In this document: positions 38,253-48,328 of the stretch, one piece after another
Layout of the letters: each line of letters begins with the position of its first letter
How positions within the stretch are numbered: position 1 is the stretch's first letter
Assembly (NCBI RefSeq): GCF_002837185.1
Contig: NZ_KZ477986.1
Location: 62,001-126,000 of the forward strand
DNA: 64,000 nt
From: Pseudomonas fluorescens
GTDB taxonomy: Bacteria; Pseudomonadota; Gammaproteobacteria; Pseudomonadales; Pseudomonadaceae
Direction: 5' to 3'
The notes under the pieces: generated by a model
Told to the model about the DNA's origin: nothing
Database searches by the model: none
Seen by the model: the letters and a program-made list of their open reading frames with translations, nothing else
Translations under genes and position numbers: made by a program

Positions 38253-39293
38253 ATGCGTCTGTGTAAATTCTTTTTTGTAGGCTGCTTGTCATGGGTCAGC
38301 CTGGCGAGTCATGCCGAAACCCTCAATGGCCTCTATCAAGTCCTCGAACCGGTCAGCAGCCAGTCGCCCCAAGAGCGCGACCAGGCCACCCAGCGCGCCG
38401 TGCAGACCCTGGTCATCCGCCTGACCGGCGATGCCAAGGCCGCCGAGGGCCCGGGCCTGGCGGCGATCCGCAAGGACCCGCAGCAAATCATCAGCCAATA
38501 CGGCTACGACGCCGGCCCGCCGGAAAGCCTGCAAGTGGATTTCGACCCGGTCAGCACCGATCGCGCCTTGCGCGACGCCGGGTCGGCGATCTGGGGCAGC
38601 AATCGCCCCTCGATCCTCGGCTGGTGGCTGAACGACTCCACCGACGGCAGCAGCCTGGTCGGCGACGGCCAGGCGGTGGCTCAGGCGCTACGCCGGGCGG
38701 CCCAGCACCGTGGTTTGCCGCTGCGTCTGCCGTTGGGTGATTTGGACGAGCAGGTCGTCGCCACCGCACCGAATCTGGAAAGCGCAGACGCCACGCCGCT
38801 GCGCGCCGCCTCCGAACGTTATGGCGCCGATGCGCTGCTGGCGGTTCATGCGCGCCAGGAAGGCAGCCAGTGGCAGGCCAAATGGCGTCTGTGGCTGGGC
38901 GACAAGACCGAGCAGGGCAGCGTCCAGGGGGCTGACACCGCCGCGGTCGCCGACGCTGTATTGCTCGCCGTCAGCCAAACGCTGGCACCGCGCTTTGCGG
39001 TCAAGCCGGGGGTCAGCTCCGAGCAGTTGCTTGAGGTGCAAGGCATGAACCTGGAGCGCTATGCCGCGCTGGGTCGTTTGCTGGAGCCCTTTGGTGGTCA
39101 GCCGCAGCGGGTGGATGGCGATCGTATTGTGTATCGCGTCAATGGCAGCGCCGACCAGTTGCGCACCCAGCTGAGCCTGGCCAAGTTGCAGGAAGTGCCG
39201 GCCGGTGATGCCTCCGTCCAGCAACCACCGGCTGACGGCGCACAACCGGCCGTCGCGCCTGAGCCTCAGGCGCAGTTACGTTTTCATTGGTAA
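38253..39293 (+). CDS. DUF2066 domain secreted protein
   Basis: This 346-residue protein has a signal peptide (MRLCKFFFVGCLSWVSLASHA) and a DUF2066 body with RAVQTLVIRLTGDAKAAEG and the LGWWL segment. It is likely periplasmic; function unknown. ATG 38253 follows CGGGA and gives a proper signal peptide, unlike the upstream frame from 38160. Its proline- and alanine-rich tail (near 325-340) is low complexity. Its place between purM and the AI-2E transporter gene is the same as in P. aeruginosa. Confidence 0.87.
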   Translation: MRLCKFFFVGCLSWVSLASHAETLNGLYQVLEPVSSQSPQERDQATQRAVQTLVIRLTGDAKAAEGPGLAAIRKDPQQIISQYGYDAGPPESLQVDFDPVSTDRALRDAGSAIWGSNRPSILGWWLNDSTDGSSLVGDGQAVAQALRRAAQHRGLPLRLPLGDLDEQVVATAPNLESADATPLRAASERYGADALLAVHARQEGSQWQAKWRLWLGDKTEQGSVQGADTAAVADAVLLAVSQTLAPRFAVKPGVSSEQLLEVQGMNLERYAALGRLLEPFGGQPQRVDGDRIVYRVNGSADQLRTQLSLAKLQEVPAGDASVQQPPADGAQPAVAPEPQAQLRFHW

Positions 39294-39361
39294 ATGAATA
39301 AGTGGGTAAGCGGTCTTCCTTCTATATAGAAGAGGGAAGCCAATAACAGAGGAAGTGGTAT

Positions 39362-40435
39362 ATGGCGGATACGCGTCGTTGGGTGTGGCTTGGCGGGATT
39401 GTCCTGCTGTGCGTTTTTGTGTTCTTGCTGCATTCGATCCTGACGCCATTTCTGGTGGCGTTGTTGCTCGCCTATCTGTTCGATCCCGTGGTGGATCGCC
39501 TGGAGAAGGCCGGCCTGTCGCGAACCTGGGGTGTGATCGCGGTATTTGCCTTGTTTACCCTGATCGTCACCGCGCTGGTGCTGGTGCTGGTGCCGATGCT
39601 GGCCAAGCAGCTGTATCGACTTTACGAACTGGCGCCGCAGATGCTCGACTGGTTGCAGCACACGGCCATGCCGTGGGCCCAGGCCAAGCTGGGGCTGTCG
39701 GACGGGTTCTGGAAGTTCGACAAGGTCAAGGCGGCAATCAGTGAGCACATGGACAAGACCACCGATATCGTCAGTATGGTGCTCAGCCAGGCAACCGCTT
39801 CCAGCCTTGCGCTGATCGGCTGGCTGACCAACCTGGTGCTGATCCCGGTGGTGGCGTTCTATCTGCTGCGTGACTGGGACATCATGATGGCCAAGATCCG
39901 CAGCCTGCTGCCGCGCGACCGCGAGGAACGCATCGTGTCGCTGGCCGGCGAGTGTCATGAAGTACTCGGCGCGTTCGTACGTGGGCAACTGCTGGTGATG
40001 TTGGCGCTGGGTATCATCTACGCCGCCGGCTTGATGGCGATCGGCCTTGAGCTGGGCCTGTTGATCGGCCTGATCGCCGGCCTGGCCGCGATCGTGCCGT
40101 ACATGGGGTTCGTCATCGGTATCGGTGCGGCGCTGGTGGCGGGGTTGTTCCAGTTTGGTGGCGACCTGTACCCGATGCTCGGGATCGTCGCGGTATTCAT
40201 GGTCGGTCAGGCGCTGGAAGGCATGGTATTGACGCCGCTGCTGGTGGGCGATCGCATCGGCCTGCATCCCGTGGCGGTGATCTTTGCGATCCTCGCGGGC
40301 GGTGAGCTGTTCGGCTTTACCGGCATCCTGCTGGCGCTGCCGGTGGCGGCGGTGATCATGGTACTGGTGCGGCATGTTCACGATCTGTACAAGGATTCGG
40401 ACGTGTACACGGGGGTTGAAGACCCCGATCTGTAA
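39362..40435 (+). CDS. AI-2E family transporter (PerM-like)
   Basis: This 357-residue inner-membrane protein has about eight helices and the family features LLAYLFDPVVDRLEK near 36-50, RGQLLVMLALGIIYA, and GLIAGLAAIVPYMGFVIG. Characterised relatives range from TqsA (AI-2 export) to Na+/H+ antiporters, so the substrate is uncertain; the PerM label is based on position near purM/hda. It ends at a terminator. Confidence 0.9.
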   Translation: MADTRRWVWLGGIVLLCVFVFLLHSILTPFLVALLLAYLFDPVVDRLEKAGLSRTWGVIAVFALFTLIVTALVLVLVPMLAKQLYRLYELAPQMLDWLQHTAMPWAQAKLGLSDGFWKFDKVKAAISEHMDKTTDIVSMVLSQATASSLALIGWLTNLVLIPVVAFYLLRDWDIMMAKIRSLLPRDREERIVSLAGECHEVLGAFVRGQLLVMLALGIIYAAGLMAIGLELGLLIGLIAGLAAIVPYMGFVIGIGAALVAGLFQFGGDLYPMLGIVAVFMVGQALEGMVLTPLLVGDRIGLHPVAVIFAILAGGELFGFTGILLALPVAAVIMVLVRHVHDLYKDSDVYTGVEDPDL

Positions 40436-40445
40436 TCGAGGTATC

Positions 40446-40476
40446 ACAAACCCGGCTCATCGCCGGGTTTGTTGTT
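40446..40476 (+). terminator. Rho-independent terminator
   Basis: An 11-bp stem (acaaacccggc / gccgggtttgt) with a 5-nt loop is followed by TGTTT. It lies 10 nt after the AI-2E transporter stop. Confidence 0.85.
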
Positions 40477-40640
40477 TACGGGGGTGGAGGCGTCAAACAA
40501 TTCGCATAAAACCAACAGGTTAACGCAAACCTTTGATTTTGCTTATGGTCTGCTGCATTGTGCGCTCGGCGCCACGCGTATAAACTTTGCAAACTTTACA
40601 CAGAGGCCACTAACGGTTCGATGGGAGCCGTTCAGTCAGC

Positions 40641-41345
40641 ATGAAACCGATTCAGCTGCCCCTAGGTGTGCGTCTGCGTGACGACGCTACCTTTATCAAT
40701 TACTACCCAGGCGCCAATGCCGCTGCACTCGGCTATGTCGAGCGCCTCTGCGAAGCCGACGCCGGGTGGACTGAAAGCCTGATCTATCTGTGGGGCAAAC
40801 ATGGGGTAGGGCGAACCCACTTGCTGCAGGCCGCGTGCCTGCGCTTCGAGCAGATGGGCGAGCCGGCGGTCTACCTGCCTTTGGCCGAGCTGATGGACCA
40901 TGGGGTCGGGATCTTCGACAACCTCGAACAATATGAGCTGGTGTGCCTGGACGACTTGCAGGCCATTGCGGGCAAGGCAGACTGGGAAGAGGCGCTGTTT
41001 CATCTGTTCAACCGCCTGCGCGACAGCGGCCGGCGCCTGTTGATCGCCGCGTCCACCTCGCCACGTGAGTTGCCGGTGAAGCTGGCCGACCTCAAGTCGC
41101 GCCTGACGCTGGCGTTGATCTTCCAGATGCGCCCCTTGTCCGACGAGGACAAATTGCGCGCCCTGCAACTGCGCGCTTCGCGTCGCGGCTTGCACCTGAC
41201 CGACGAGGTCGGGCACTTTATCCTCACCCGTGGCACACGCAGCATGAGTGCCCTGTTCGATCTGCTCGAACAGCTCGACCAGGCCTCGCTGCAGGCCCAG
41301 CGCAAGCTCACCATTCCGTTCCTCAAGGAAACCCTCGGCTGGTAG
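40641..41345 (+). CDS. hda: DnaA regulatory inactivator
   Basis: This 234-residue AAA+ protein promotes hydrolysis of DnaA-bound ATP with the DNA clamp and so limits re-initiation. The N-terminal clamp-binding-like segment IQLPLGVRL (QLPL) is at residues 3-11. The Walker A is GKHGVGRTHLL, with Arg in place of Lys as in other Hda proteins; the Walker B is LVCLDDLQ. Length and motifs are typical. Confidence 0.95.
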   Translation: MKPIQLPLGVRLRDDATFINYYPGANAAALGYVERLCEADAGWTESLIYLWGKHGVGRTHLLQAACLRFEQMGEPAVYLPLAELMDHGVGIFDNLEQYELVCLDDLQAIAGKADWEEALFHLFNRLRDSGRRLLIAASTSPRELPVKLADLKSRLTLALIFQMRPLSDEDKLRALQLRASRRGLHLTDEVGHFILTRGTRSMSALFDLLEQLDQASLQAQRKLTIPFLKETLGW

Positions 41346-41558
41346 CCAAGCCGTGTGTTTCCAGGCTTTCGGCAAATTCCAGGCGCCAGAAAACCTGCGT
41401 TTGAGCCGGTTTGGCCACGCTAAAGACAGGTATCAGGGATCAAGGGCTTAGATGGCATAGTCCAAACAAGAAGTCACAAAGAACTCGATTGAATTTGCAA
41501 ATCGATGTGATAGCGGGCATAGTCTCGCCTTCTTTACACATCAGCCACGGTCGTGCCC

Positions 41559-42188
41559 ATGCTAAATCGCTTCGCACCCCTCGTGCCTCTCGCACTCGTT
41601 ACCCTGTTGTTTGGTTGCGCCTCCCACCCTCAGCAGGTGGCAGAACAGCAAAAACCACAGGTTCAAAATCAGGCTAAATTCGTTGTTGCACAGTCTGCTT
41701 CTGTTTATGAAGAAGAGCTGGCAACCGAAAAAGAACTCGCCAACTTCTCCGGCAGCAAGCCTTACCAGCTTCCCGTTCTGGCCGACAGCATTCTCGAACG
41801 CGGCATGTCCCTGATCGGTACCCGTTACCGTTTCGGCGGCACTTCCGAAGCCGGTTTCGACTGCAGCGGTTTTATCGGCTACCTGTTTCGTGAAGAAGCC
41901 GGCATGAATCTGCCGCGCTCCACTCGCGAAATGATCAACGTGAATGCACCGTTGGTCGCTCGCAACAACCTCAAGCCCGGTGATCTGCTTTTCTTCAGTA
42001 CAGCCGGTCGCGGTCGTGTCAGTCACGCCGGTATCTACCTGGGCGATAACCAGTTTATCCACTCCAGCAGCCGCCGTAGCGGTGGGGTGCGGGTCGATAA
42101 CCTGGGCGACAGCTACTGGAGCAAAACCTTCATCGAAGCCAAGCGCGCACTTGCCATGGCCCCGTCTACGGTTACCGCCAGTAAGTAA
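41559..42188 (+). CDS. C40 family NlpC/P60 peptidase, lipoprotein
   Basis: This 209-residue protein has a lipobox (LLFGCAS) and a C-terminal NlpC/P60 domain that should cut peptidoglycan stem peptides. The catalytic Cys is in FDCSGFIGYLF and the His in VSHAGIYLG, with a polar residue in NQFIHSSS. ATG 41559 is chosen; a GTG six bases upstream is possible. A paralogue follows 144 nt downstream. Confidence 0.9.
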   Translation: MLNRFAPLVPLALVTLLFGCASHPQQVAEQQKPQVQNQAKFVVAQSASVYEEELATEKELANFSGSKPYQLPVLADSILERGMSLIGTRYRFGGTSEAGFDCSGFIGYLFREEAGMNLPRSTREMINVNAPLVARNNLKPGDLLFFSTAGRGRVSHAGIYLGDNQFIHSSSRRSGGVRVDNLGDSYWSKTFIEAKRALAMAPSTVTASK

Positions 42189-42332
42189 AGTTAAAGTGAT
42201 ACTTGAAGTTTGACACGTAAGCGCTAGAATCCCTGGACATTGTTGTAATCCGTTCGCGCGAGCCCTGCTTGCGCGTTCTGGTTTTCAACGTTCGGCAGCG
42301 AAAGCCGCATCCAGTCCAGGATTGTTCTGCAC

Positions 42333-42872
42333 ATGTCGACCTCGGCCCGCCTCATTCTGCTTGTTTGCGCCGCGCTCCTCAGCGCCTGCGCGAACCGTCC
42401 ACCGCCGCCCGCGCCCGTAGCGGTCAAGCCCAAGCCGGTGTTCAACTATTCCACCCAGAATTTTTCGCCTGCTGCCGAAGACGTGCTCTTCCGCGCGCTG
42501 GGGCTGGTGGGCACGCCCTATCGTTGGGGCGGCAACACGCCGGACTCGGGGTTTGATTGCAGCGGCCTGATCGGCTTCGTCTATCGCGATGCGGCCGGTA
42601 TTTCCCTGCCGCGTACCACCCGCGAACTGATCGTGATGCGCGCCCAGGACGTCAGCGAGCAAAACCTGCAAACCGGTGACCTGCTGTTCTTTGCCACCGG
42701 TGGTGGCTCGCGGGTGAGCCACGCCGGAATCTACGTGGGCGAGGGCCGTTTTGTGCACGCGCCGCAGACCGGCGGTACGGTGAAGCTCGATACCTTGTCC
42801 AAGGCGTATTGGCAGAATGCCTACCTGAGCGCCAAGCGCGTGCTGCCGGCAAACCTGGCACGCAATCCCTGA
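42333..42872 (+). CDS. C40 family NlpC/P60 peptidase, lipoprotein (second copy)
   Basis: This 179-residue lipoprotein (LLSACAN lipobox) has the same NlpC/P60 fold as its neighbour: Cys in FDCSGLIGFVY and His in VSHAGIYVG. A proline-rich linker (PPPPAPVAVKPKP) follows the lipidation site. The tandem pair is conserved next to hda in Pseudomonas. The substrate within murein is not known from sequence. Confidence 0.9.
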   Translation: MSTSARLILLVCAALLSACANRPPPPAPVAVKPKPVFNYSTQNFSPAAEDVLFRALGLVGTPYRWGGNTPDSGFDCSGLIGFVYRDAAGISLPRTTRELIVMRAQDVSEQNLQTGDLLFFATGGGSRVSHAGIYVGEGRFVHAPQTGGTVKLDTLSKAYWQNAYLSAKRVLPANLARNP

Positions 42873-42894
42873 GTCAGACACAGACCTGATTCAA

Positions 42895-42985
42895 ATGTGG
42901 GAGGGGGCTTGCCCCCGATGAGGGAGGGTCAGTTGATAAAATTTCAGCTGACCCACCGCCATCGGGGGCAAGCCCCCTCCCACAT
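42895..42985. repeat. REPIN (paired inverted REP)
   Basis: Two intact canonical units around a 41-nt spacer lie between the second NlpC gene and the convergent sugar dehydrogenase gene. Confidence 0.92.
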
Positions 42986-43011
42986 TGGTTTTGTATCTGT
43001 CTCGGAAATAT

Positions 43012-44325
43012 TTATTTGGCAGCAGACACCCGCCACACCTTATTGCCCACATCATCAGCGACCAGCAACGCACCTTGCTGATCGATCACCACGCCCACCG
43101 GCCGGCCCAGGGCGTTCTCGTCCTTATCCAGGAACCCGGTCAGCACATCCACCGGCTTGCCTTTAGGTTGCCCACCCTCGAACGGCACGAAGATCACCTT
43201 GTAGCCGCTGTGCGGCTTGCGATTCCACGAGCCATGTTGGCCGATGAACGCGCCGTTGCTGAACTGGGCAGGGAGTTTGTTGCCGGTGGCGAAGGTCAGC
43301 CCCAGCGACGCGGTATGCGGGCCCACCGCATAGTCCGGCGCGATGGCTTTGGCCACCAGTTGCGGGTTCTGCGGGGTGACGCGCACATCCACATGCTGCC
43401 CGTAATAGCTGAAAGGCCAGCCGTAGAAGGCGCCGTCCTTGACCGAAGTGATGTAGTCCGGCACCAAATCACTGCCGATCTCATCGCGCTCGTTCACCGC
43501 CGTCCATAGCTTGCCGCTCTGGGGTTCCCAGGCCATGCCGTTGGGATTGCGCAGGCCGGAGGCGAAAATACGATGCTGGCCCGTGGCGCGGTCGACCTCC
43601 CAGATCGCCGCCCGGCCTTCTTCGGCTTCCAGGCCGTTCTCGCCGACGTTGCTGTTGGAGCCGACGCTGACATACAGCTTGCTGCCATCCTGGCTGGCCA
43701 CCACGTTTTTGGTCCAGTGATGGTTGAGGCTGCCGCCCGGTAGATCGACGACCTTGGTGCCGGCCGCCTTGATCGCGGTTTCGCCAGGCTGATAGGGGAA
43801 GCGCAGCAACTTGTCCGAGTCGGCCACGTACAGGTCGTTGCCGACCAGGGCCATGCCGAACGGCGAGTTGAGGTTTTCCAGGAACACCGTGCGCGTTTCG
43901 GCAACGCCGTCGTGGTCGGCGTCGCGCAGCAGGGTGATGCGGTTCGGGCTCGGCACACCAGCGCCGGCGCGGCCCATGACTTTTTCCATGGCCCAGCCGC
44001 GAATGCCTTTGGTGTCATCCGGCTTGGGCGGTGCGTTGGTCTCGGCCACCAGTATGTCGCCGTTGGGCAGCACATAGAGCCAGCGCGGATGCTCCAGGCC
44101 CTCGGCGAATGCGGCCACTTGCGTGCCGGCAGCGGCGGTTGGCCTGGCGCCGTCGGGCCAGCCGACAGCTGGTGCGATGTTCACGGTAGGGATCAGCGTC
44201 TTGTTTGGTTCCGGCAGCTTGGGCGAGGGCCCGGTGCCATCCGTCACCTGCAGGGTAGAGCTTTCTCCGCAGGCGGCGAGGGTGCCGGCCAGCATGATCA
44301 GTAAGGCAAGTCTGGTTTTATGCAT
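43012..44325 (-). CDS. PQQ-dependent sugar dehydrogenase-like lipoprotein
   Basis: This 437-residue protein has a lipobox ([11 protein letters not shown]) and a six-bladed beta-propeller of the soluble-glucose/sorbosone dehydrogenase family. Family motifs include [44 protein letters not shown] and [14 protein letters not shown]. It should oxidise a sugar-like substrate in the periplasm with PQQ. AGGAG precedes ATG 44325; the upstream frame to 44367 is not supported. The substrate is unknown. Confidence 0.88.
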   Translation of the reverse strand: MHKTRLALLIMLAGTLAACGESSTLQVTDGTGPSPKLPEPNKTLIPTVNIAPAVGWPDGARPTAAAGTQVAAFAEGLEHPRWLYVLPNGDILVAETNAPPKPDDTKGIRGWAMEKVMGRAGAGVPSPNRITLLRDADHDGVAETRTVFLENLNSPFGMALVGNDLYVADSDKLLRFPYQPGETAIKAAGTKVVDLPGGSLNHHWTKNVVASQDGSKLYVSVGSNSNVGENGLEAEEGRAAIWEVDRATGQHRIFASGLRNPNGMAWEPQSGKLWTAVNERDEIGSDLVPDYITSVKDGAFYGWPFSYYGQHVDVRVTPQNPQLVAKAIAPDYAVGPHTASLGLTFATGNKLPAQFSNGAFIGQHGSWNRKPHSGYKVIFVPFEGGQPKGKPVDVLTGFLDKDENALGRPVGVVIDQQGALLVADDVGNKVWRVSAAK

Positions 44326-44440
44326 GGTGTTCTCCTGAATACCTGTAAGGGTAGAGAAGCACATCACCTTGATGGTTCAAGTACAGGACCAGCTTTAATT
44401 GACGCTCCACCCCCAACCCACTAACCTTCGCGGCTTGTTT

Positions 44441-44668
44441 CAGGTGCTCCGTGGCGTACGCGTCGACAGAGTGAAACAGGGAAGCCGGTGAGTGAGCGCA
44501 CTTGTACACAGTGCTGCCGCAATTCCGGCGCTGCCCCCGCAACGGTAAATGAGTCAAGACGGCGCTGTTGGCCACTGTATCGCAGGCGATATGGGAAGGC
44601 GCGCCGTCGGCCTGCACGGTCTTTTACACAGACCGAGTGCCACTCATGAGCCCGGAGACCGGCCTGAA
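44441..44668 (+). ncRNA. Cobalamin riboswitch
   Basis: This leader has the cobalamin aptamer pattern in order: caggtgctccgt, gaaacagggaagccggtg, the core gctgcccccgcaacggtaa, and the B12 box agcccggagaccggcctg at its 3' end. It ends about 94 nt before cobO, leaving room for an expression platform, so excess adenosylcobalamin should switch the operon off. Confidence 0.92.
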
Positions 44669-44761
44669 ACATTCAACAGCATCACGGTGGGCGATGCTTG
44701 GCTGTCTGTTTTGTTTTTTTCCTGCCCGCCGTTTTTTGTCCAGCCCCAACGGAGAGCTGCC

Positions 44762-45373
44762 ATGACCGATACCCCCGACCGCGACGAACGCCACCTGGCG
44801 CGCATGCTGCGCAAAAAAGCCGTGATCGATGAACGCATCGCCAATTCGCCCAATGAGTGCGGTTTGCTGCTGGTGCTGACCGGCAACGGCAAGGGCAAGA
44901 GCAGCTCGGCCTTCGGCATGCTGGCCCGGGCCATGGGCCATGGCATGCAGTGCGGCGTGGTGCAGTTCATCAAGGGGCGCAACAGTACCGGCGAAGAGAT
45001 GTTCTTCCGCCGTTTCCCCGAGCAAGTGCGCTTCCATGTGATGGGCGAGGGCTTTACCTGGGAAACCCAGGATCGCCAGCGCGATATCGCCGCCGCCGAA
45101 GCGGCCTGGGCGGTATCCAGGGCGATGCTGAATGACCCCTCCATCGGCCTGGTGGTGCTGGACGAGTTGAACATCGCCCTCAAGCACGGCTACCTTGACC
45201 TGGACCAGGTGCTCGGCGACCTGCAAGCCCGCCCGCCGATGCAGCACGTGGTGGTCACCGGCCGGGGTGCCAAGCCGGAACTGATCGAAATGGCCGATAC
45301 CGTCACCGACATGGGCATGCTCAAGCACGCGTTCCAGGCCGGTATCAAGGCTCAGAAAGGCGTCGAACTTTGA
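44762..45373 (+). CDS. cobO: Corrinoid adenosyltransferase
   Basis: This 203-residue enzyme transfers the adenosyl group of ATP to cob(I)alamin or cob(I)yrinate diamide. The P-loop GNGKGKSSSAFG lies near 39-50; LDELNIALKHGYL and VVVTGRGA are typical of CobO/BtuR. GGAGAG precedes the ATG. It is the first gene of the operon behind the riboswitch, and overlaps cobB. Confidence 0.95.
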   Translation: MTDTPDRDERHLARMLRKKAVIDERIANSPNECGLLLVLTGNGKGKSSSAFGMLARAMGHGMQCGVVQFIKGRNSTGEEMFFRRFPEQVRFHVMGEGFTWETQDRQRDIAAAEAAWAVSRAMLNDPSIGLVVLDELNIALKHGYLDLDQVLGDLQARPPMQHVVVTGRGAKPELIEMADTVTDMGMLKHAFQAGIKAQKGVEL

Positions 45374-46776
45374 ATCAGCCCCGTCATTGCCCGGCCGTAT
45401 TGATCGCCGCACCGGCGTCCGGCCAGGGCAAAACCACGGTCACCGCCGCGTTGGCGCGTTTGCACCGCAACCTGGGGCGCAAGGTCCGCGTATTCAAATG
45501 CGGGCCGGACTTCCTTGACCCGATGATTCACGAACGCGCCAGCGGCGCGCCGGTGTATCAATTGGACATGTGGATGGTCGGCGAGCAGGAAAGTCGTCGC
45601 TTGTTGTGGGAAGCGGCGGGTGAGGCCGACCTGATCCTGATCGAAGGCGTGATGGGGCTGTTCGACGGCACCCCTTCCAGCGCCGACCTGGCGCGGCATT
45701 TCGGGGTGCCGGTGCTGGGCGTGATCGACGGCACGGCCATGGCGCAGACCTTCGGCGCGCTCGCGTTAGGCCTGGCACGCTACCAGCCGGACCTGCCCTT
45801 CGCCGGGGTGCTCGCCAACCGCGTCGGCACGCTGCGCCATGCGCAGTTGCTGGAGGGCAGCCTGACCGAAGGCTTGCGTTGGTACGGCGCGCTGTCGCGC
45901 GAAACCGGCATCGAATTGCCCAGCCGTCACCTGGGCCTGGTGCAAGCCAGCGAACTGAATGACCTCGACGCGCGCCTGGACGCCGCCGCCCAAGCGCTGG
46001 GCAGCAGTTGCGAAGTGGCCGTGCCGCCGCCGGTAATGTTTGCCGCGCCCGAAGTCATCGAGGCCGAGCCCTTGCTCGCCGGGGTACGCATTGCGGTAGC
46101 CCGCGACGAAGCCTTCGCCTTTACCTACGGCGCCAGCCTCGACCTGCTGCGGGCCATGGGCGCGCAGCTCACGTTTTTCTCGCCCCTTCACGATCATGCG
46201 TTGCCTGACGCCGACAGCCTGTACCTGCCAGGTGGCTACCCGGAACTGCATCACCTGGCGCTGTCGCAAAATACTGCAATGCTTGAGGCGATCCGCGCCC
46301 ATCATGCCGCCGGCAAGCCATTGCTCGCCGAGTGTGGCGGCATGCTGTATTTGCTCGACTCGCTGACCGATGTCGAGGGCAACCGCGCCGAACTGCTCGG
46401 TCTGCTGCAGGGCGATGCAGTGATGCAGAAGAAATTGGCCGCCCTGGCGCTGCAAAGCGTGGAGCTGCCCGAGGGCACGTTGCGCGGGCATACCTATCAT
46501 CACTCCTTGACCAGCACAGCGTTGGAGCCGATCGCCCGCGGGCTTAGCCCCAATGGTGGGCGCGGGGCCGAGGCGGTCTATCGGCAGGGGCGGATGACAG
46601 CCTCCTATGTGCACTTTTACTTTCCGTCGAACCCGGCGGCGGTGGCCGCATTGTTTGCGCCAGGTCCCGACACCGCTATCGGGGGCAAGTCGAATCGTCG
46701 CACCGCCCCTCCCACAATTGACCGAGTTGAAACCCCATCCAATGTGGGAGGGGGCTTGCCCCCGATGAGGCCATGA
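45370..46776 (+). CDS. cobB: Cobyrinate a,c-diamide synthase with REP-encoded tail
   Basis: This ATP- and glutamine-dependent enzyme amidates the a and c side chains of cobyrinate. The start is TTG 45370, overlapping the cobO stop, with AAGG upstream. The P-loop is APASGQGKTT; the glutamine amidotransferase cysteine is in LLAECGGMLYLL. The normal domain ends near residue 432 (HFYFPSNPAAVAALFA). The last 36 residues are encoded by a REPIN (46676-46766) and are not homologous to other CobB proteins. The stop overlaps the bluB ATG. Confidence 0.93.
   Translation: MNQPRHCPAVLIAAPASGQGKTTVTAALARLHRNLGRKVRVFKCGPDFLDPMIHERASGAPVYQLDMWMVGEQESRRLLWEAAGEADLILIEGVMGLFDGTPSSADLARHFGVPVLGVIDGTAMAQTFGALALGLARYQPDLPFAGVLANRVGTLRHAQLLEGSLTEGLRWYGALSRETGIELPSRHLGLVQASELNDLDARLDAAAQALGSSCEVAVPPPVMFAAPEVIEAEPLLAGVRIAVARDEAFAFTYGASLDLLRAMGAQLTFFSPLHDHALPDADSLYLPGGYPELHHLALSQNTAMLEAIRAHHAAGKPLLAECGGMLYLLDSLTDVEGNRAELLGLLQGDAVMQKKLAALALQSVELPEGTLRGHTYHHSLTSTALEPIARGLSPNGGRGAEAVYRQGRMTASYVHFYFPSNPAAVAALFAPGPDTAIGGKSNRRTAPPTIDRVETPSNVGGGLPPMRP
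46676..46766. repeat. REPIN inside the cobB 3' end
   Basis: A REP pair is located within the cobB reading frame and up to the bluB start. The right unit is canonical. The left unit has a 15-nt insertion (tcgaatcgtcgcacc) after 'gggggcaag', the same as in the element at 51201-51306. Confidence 0.9.
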
Positions 46777-47423
46777 CTGACCACGCCTTCCCCGAAGCCG
46801 ACCGCCAAGCCGTCTACCGCGCCATCGCCGAACGCCGCGACATGCGCCACTTCAGCGGTGGCACCGTCGCGCCTGAATTACTGCAGCGCCTGCTCCAGGC
46901 CGCCCACCAGGCGCCGAGCGTCGGCCTGATGCAGCCGTGGCGCTTTATCCGCATCAGTGACCGTCAATTGCGGGGCCGCATTCAACAACTGGTGGAAGCA
47001 GAACGCATCCGCACCGCCGAGGCCCTGGGCGAGCGCTCCGACGACTTCATGAAGCTCAAGGTCGAAGGCATCCACGACTGCGCCGAAGTGCTGGTGGCGG
47101 CACTGATGGACGATCGCGAGCGGCACATCTTCGGCCGACGCACCTTGCCGGAAATGGACATGGCGTCCTTGTCCTGCGCGATTCAGAACCTGTGGCTGGC
47201 CGCCCGCGTCGAGGGCTTGGGCATGGGCTGGGTCTCGCTGTTCGAACCCCAGGCACTGGCCGACCTGCTGGGTTTGCCGGCGGGCGCCAAACCCCTGGCG
47301 GTACTGTGCCTGGGACCGGTCGCGCAGTTCTATCCGGCACCGATGTTGCAACTTGAAGGCTGGACCGAACCTCGGCCATTGAGTGACATGCTGTATGAAA
47401 ACCTGTGGGGAGTGAGTCAATGA
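46773..47423 (+). CDS. bluB: 5,6-dimethylbenzimidazole synthase
   Basis: This 216-residue flavin enzyme breaks down FMN with oxygen to make DMB, the lower ligand of cobalamin. Nitroreductase-like motifs [11 protein letters not shown] and [17 protein letters not shown], and the C-terminal [12 protein letters not shown], match BluB. It starts in the cobB stop (ATGA) and its stop overlaps cobD. Its ribosome site lies inside the REPIN, which is unusual. Confidence 0.95.
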   Translation: MTDHAFPEADRQAVYRAIAERRDMRHFSGGTVAPELLQRLLQAAHQAPSVGLMQPWRFIRISDRQLRGRIQQLVEAERIRTAEALGERSDDFMKLKVEGIHDCAEVLVAALMDDRERHIFGRRTLPEMDMASLSCAIQNLWLAARVEGLGMGWVSLFEPQALADLLGLPAGAKPLAVLCLGPVAQFYPAPMLQLEGWTEPRPLSDMLYENLWGVSQ

Positions 47424-48328
47424 GTGTGGCCTTGCTGTGTGTCGCCGCAGTGGCGCTGGATGCGCTGCTGGGCGAGCCCAGGCGCTGGCATCCGCTGGTG
47501 GCGTTCGGCAATTTTGCCGGGCGGATCGAGCAACGTTTCAACCCGGGGGGCCGGGGCTGGCGCAGCCATGGCGTGACCGCGTGGTTTATCGCGGTGGTGC
47601 CGCTGACCCTGCTGGCCACCGCATTATCCTGGGCGCCTTATATCGGTTGGGTGTTGGAAATCCTCGCGCTGTATTGCGCCCTGGGTATGCGCAGCCTGGG
47701 GGAGCATGTGATCCCGGTTGCCCAGGCCCTGCGCAGCGATGATCTGGACGAGGCGCGCAAACGCGTGAGCTATCTGGTCAGCCGCCAGACCAGCGAGTTG
47801 GATCGCACTGAAGTTGCCCGCGCCGCCACCGAGTCGGTGCTCGAAAACGGCAGCGACGCCGTGTTCGCCGCACTGTTCTGGTTTGTGGTGGCCGGCGTGC
47901 CGGGCGTGGTGCTCTATCGCCTGAGCAACACCCTCGACGCCATGTGGGGCTATCGCAATGAACGCTTCGAGCGCTTTGGCTGGGCGGCGGCGAAGATCGA
48001 CGATGGGCTCAACTATATTCCTGCACGTCTGGTGGCATTAACCTACGCGTTGCTGGGCAAGACGCGGCTGGCGCTCACATGCTGGCGCACCCAGGGGCCG
48101 ACCTGGGACAGCCCCAATGCCGGCCCGGTGATGGCCGCTGGCGCTGGCGCGTTGGGCGTCGAACTGGGGGGCGCGGCGATTTATCACGGCGAGGTGCACC
48201 AGCGCCCGCCGTTGGGCGAAGGCCCGCCGGCCGACGCTGACGCCATCGACCGCGGCTGGCAACTGGTGCAGCGCGGCGTATGGTTATGGCTGCTGATCCT
48301 GTGCGCGGGGGCGCAATTTTATGCTTGA
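47420..48328 (+). CDS. cobD: Adenosylcobinamide-phosphate synthase
   Basis: This 302-residue membrane enzyme (CbiB type) attaches the aminopropanol arm to cobyric acid. Conserved segments are [36 protein letters not shown] and [18 protein letters not shown] 47420 overlaps the bluB stop by 4 nt; the frame to 47405 is not needed. It overlaps cobC by 8 nt. Confidence 0.95.
   Translation: MSVALLCVAAVALDALLGEPRRWHPLVAFGNFAGRIEQRFNPGGRGWRSHGVTAWFIAVVPLTLLATALSWAPYIGWVLEILALYCALGMRSLGEHVIPVAQALRSDDLDEARKRVSYLVSRQTSELDRTEVARAATESVLENGSDAVFAALFWFVVAGVPGVVLYRLSNTLDAMWGYRNERFERFGWAAAKIDDGLNYIPARLVALTYALLGKTRLALTCWRTQGPTWDSPNAGPVMAAGAGALGVELGGAAIYHGEVHQRPPLGEGPPADADAIDRGWQLVQRGVWLWLLILCAGAQFYA

Noticed and set aside
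44318..44617. Minus-strand open frame over the cobalamin riboswitch
   Set aside because: The region has all conserved aptamer segments in order on the plus strand, which explains its conservation better than a 99-codon frame.
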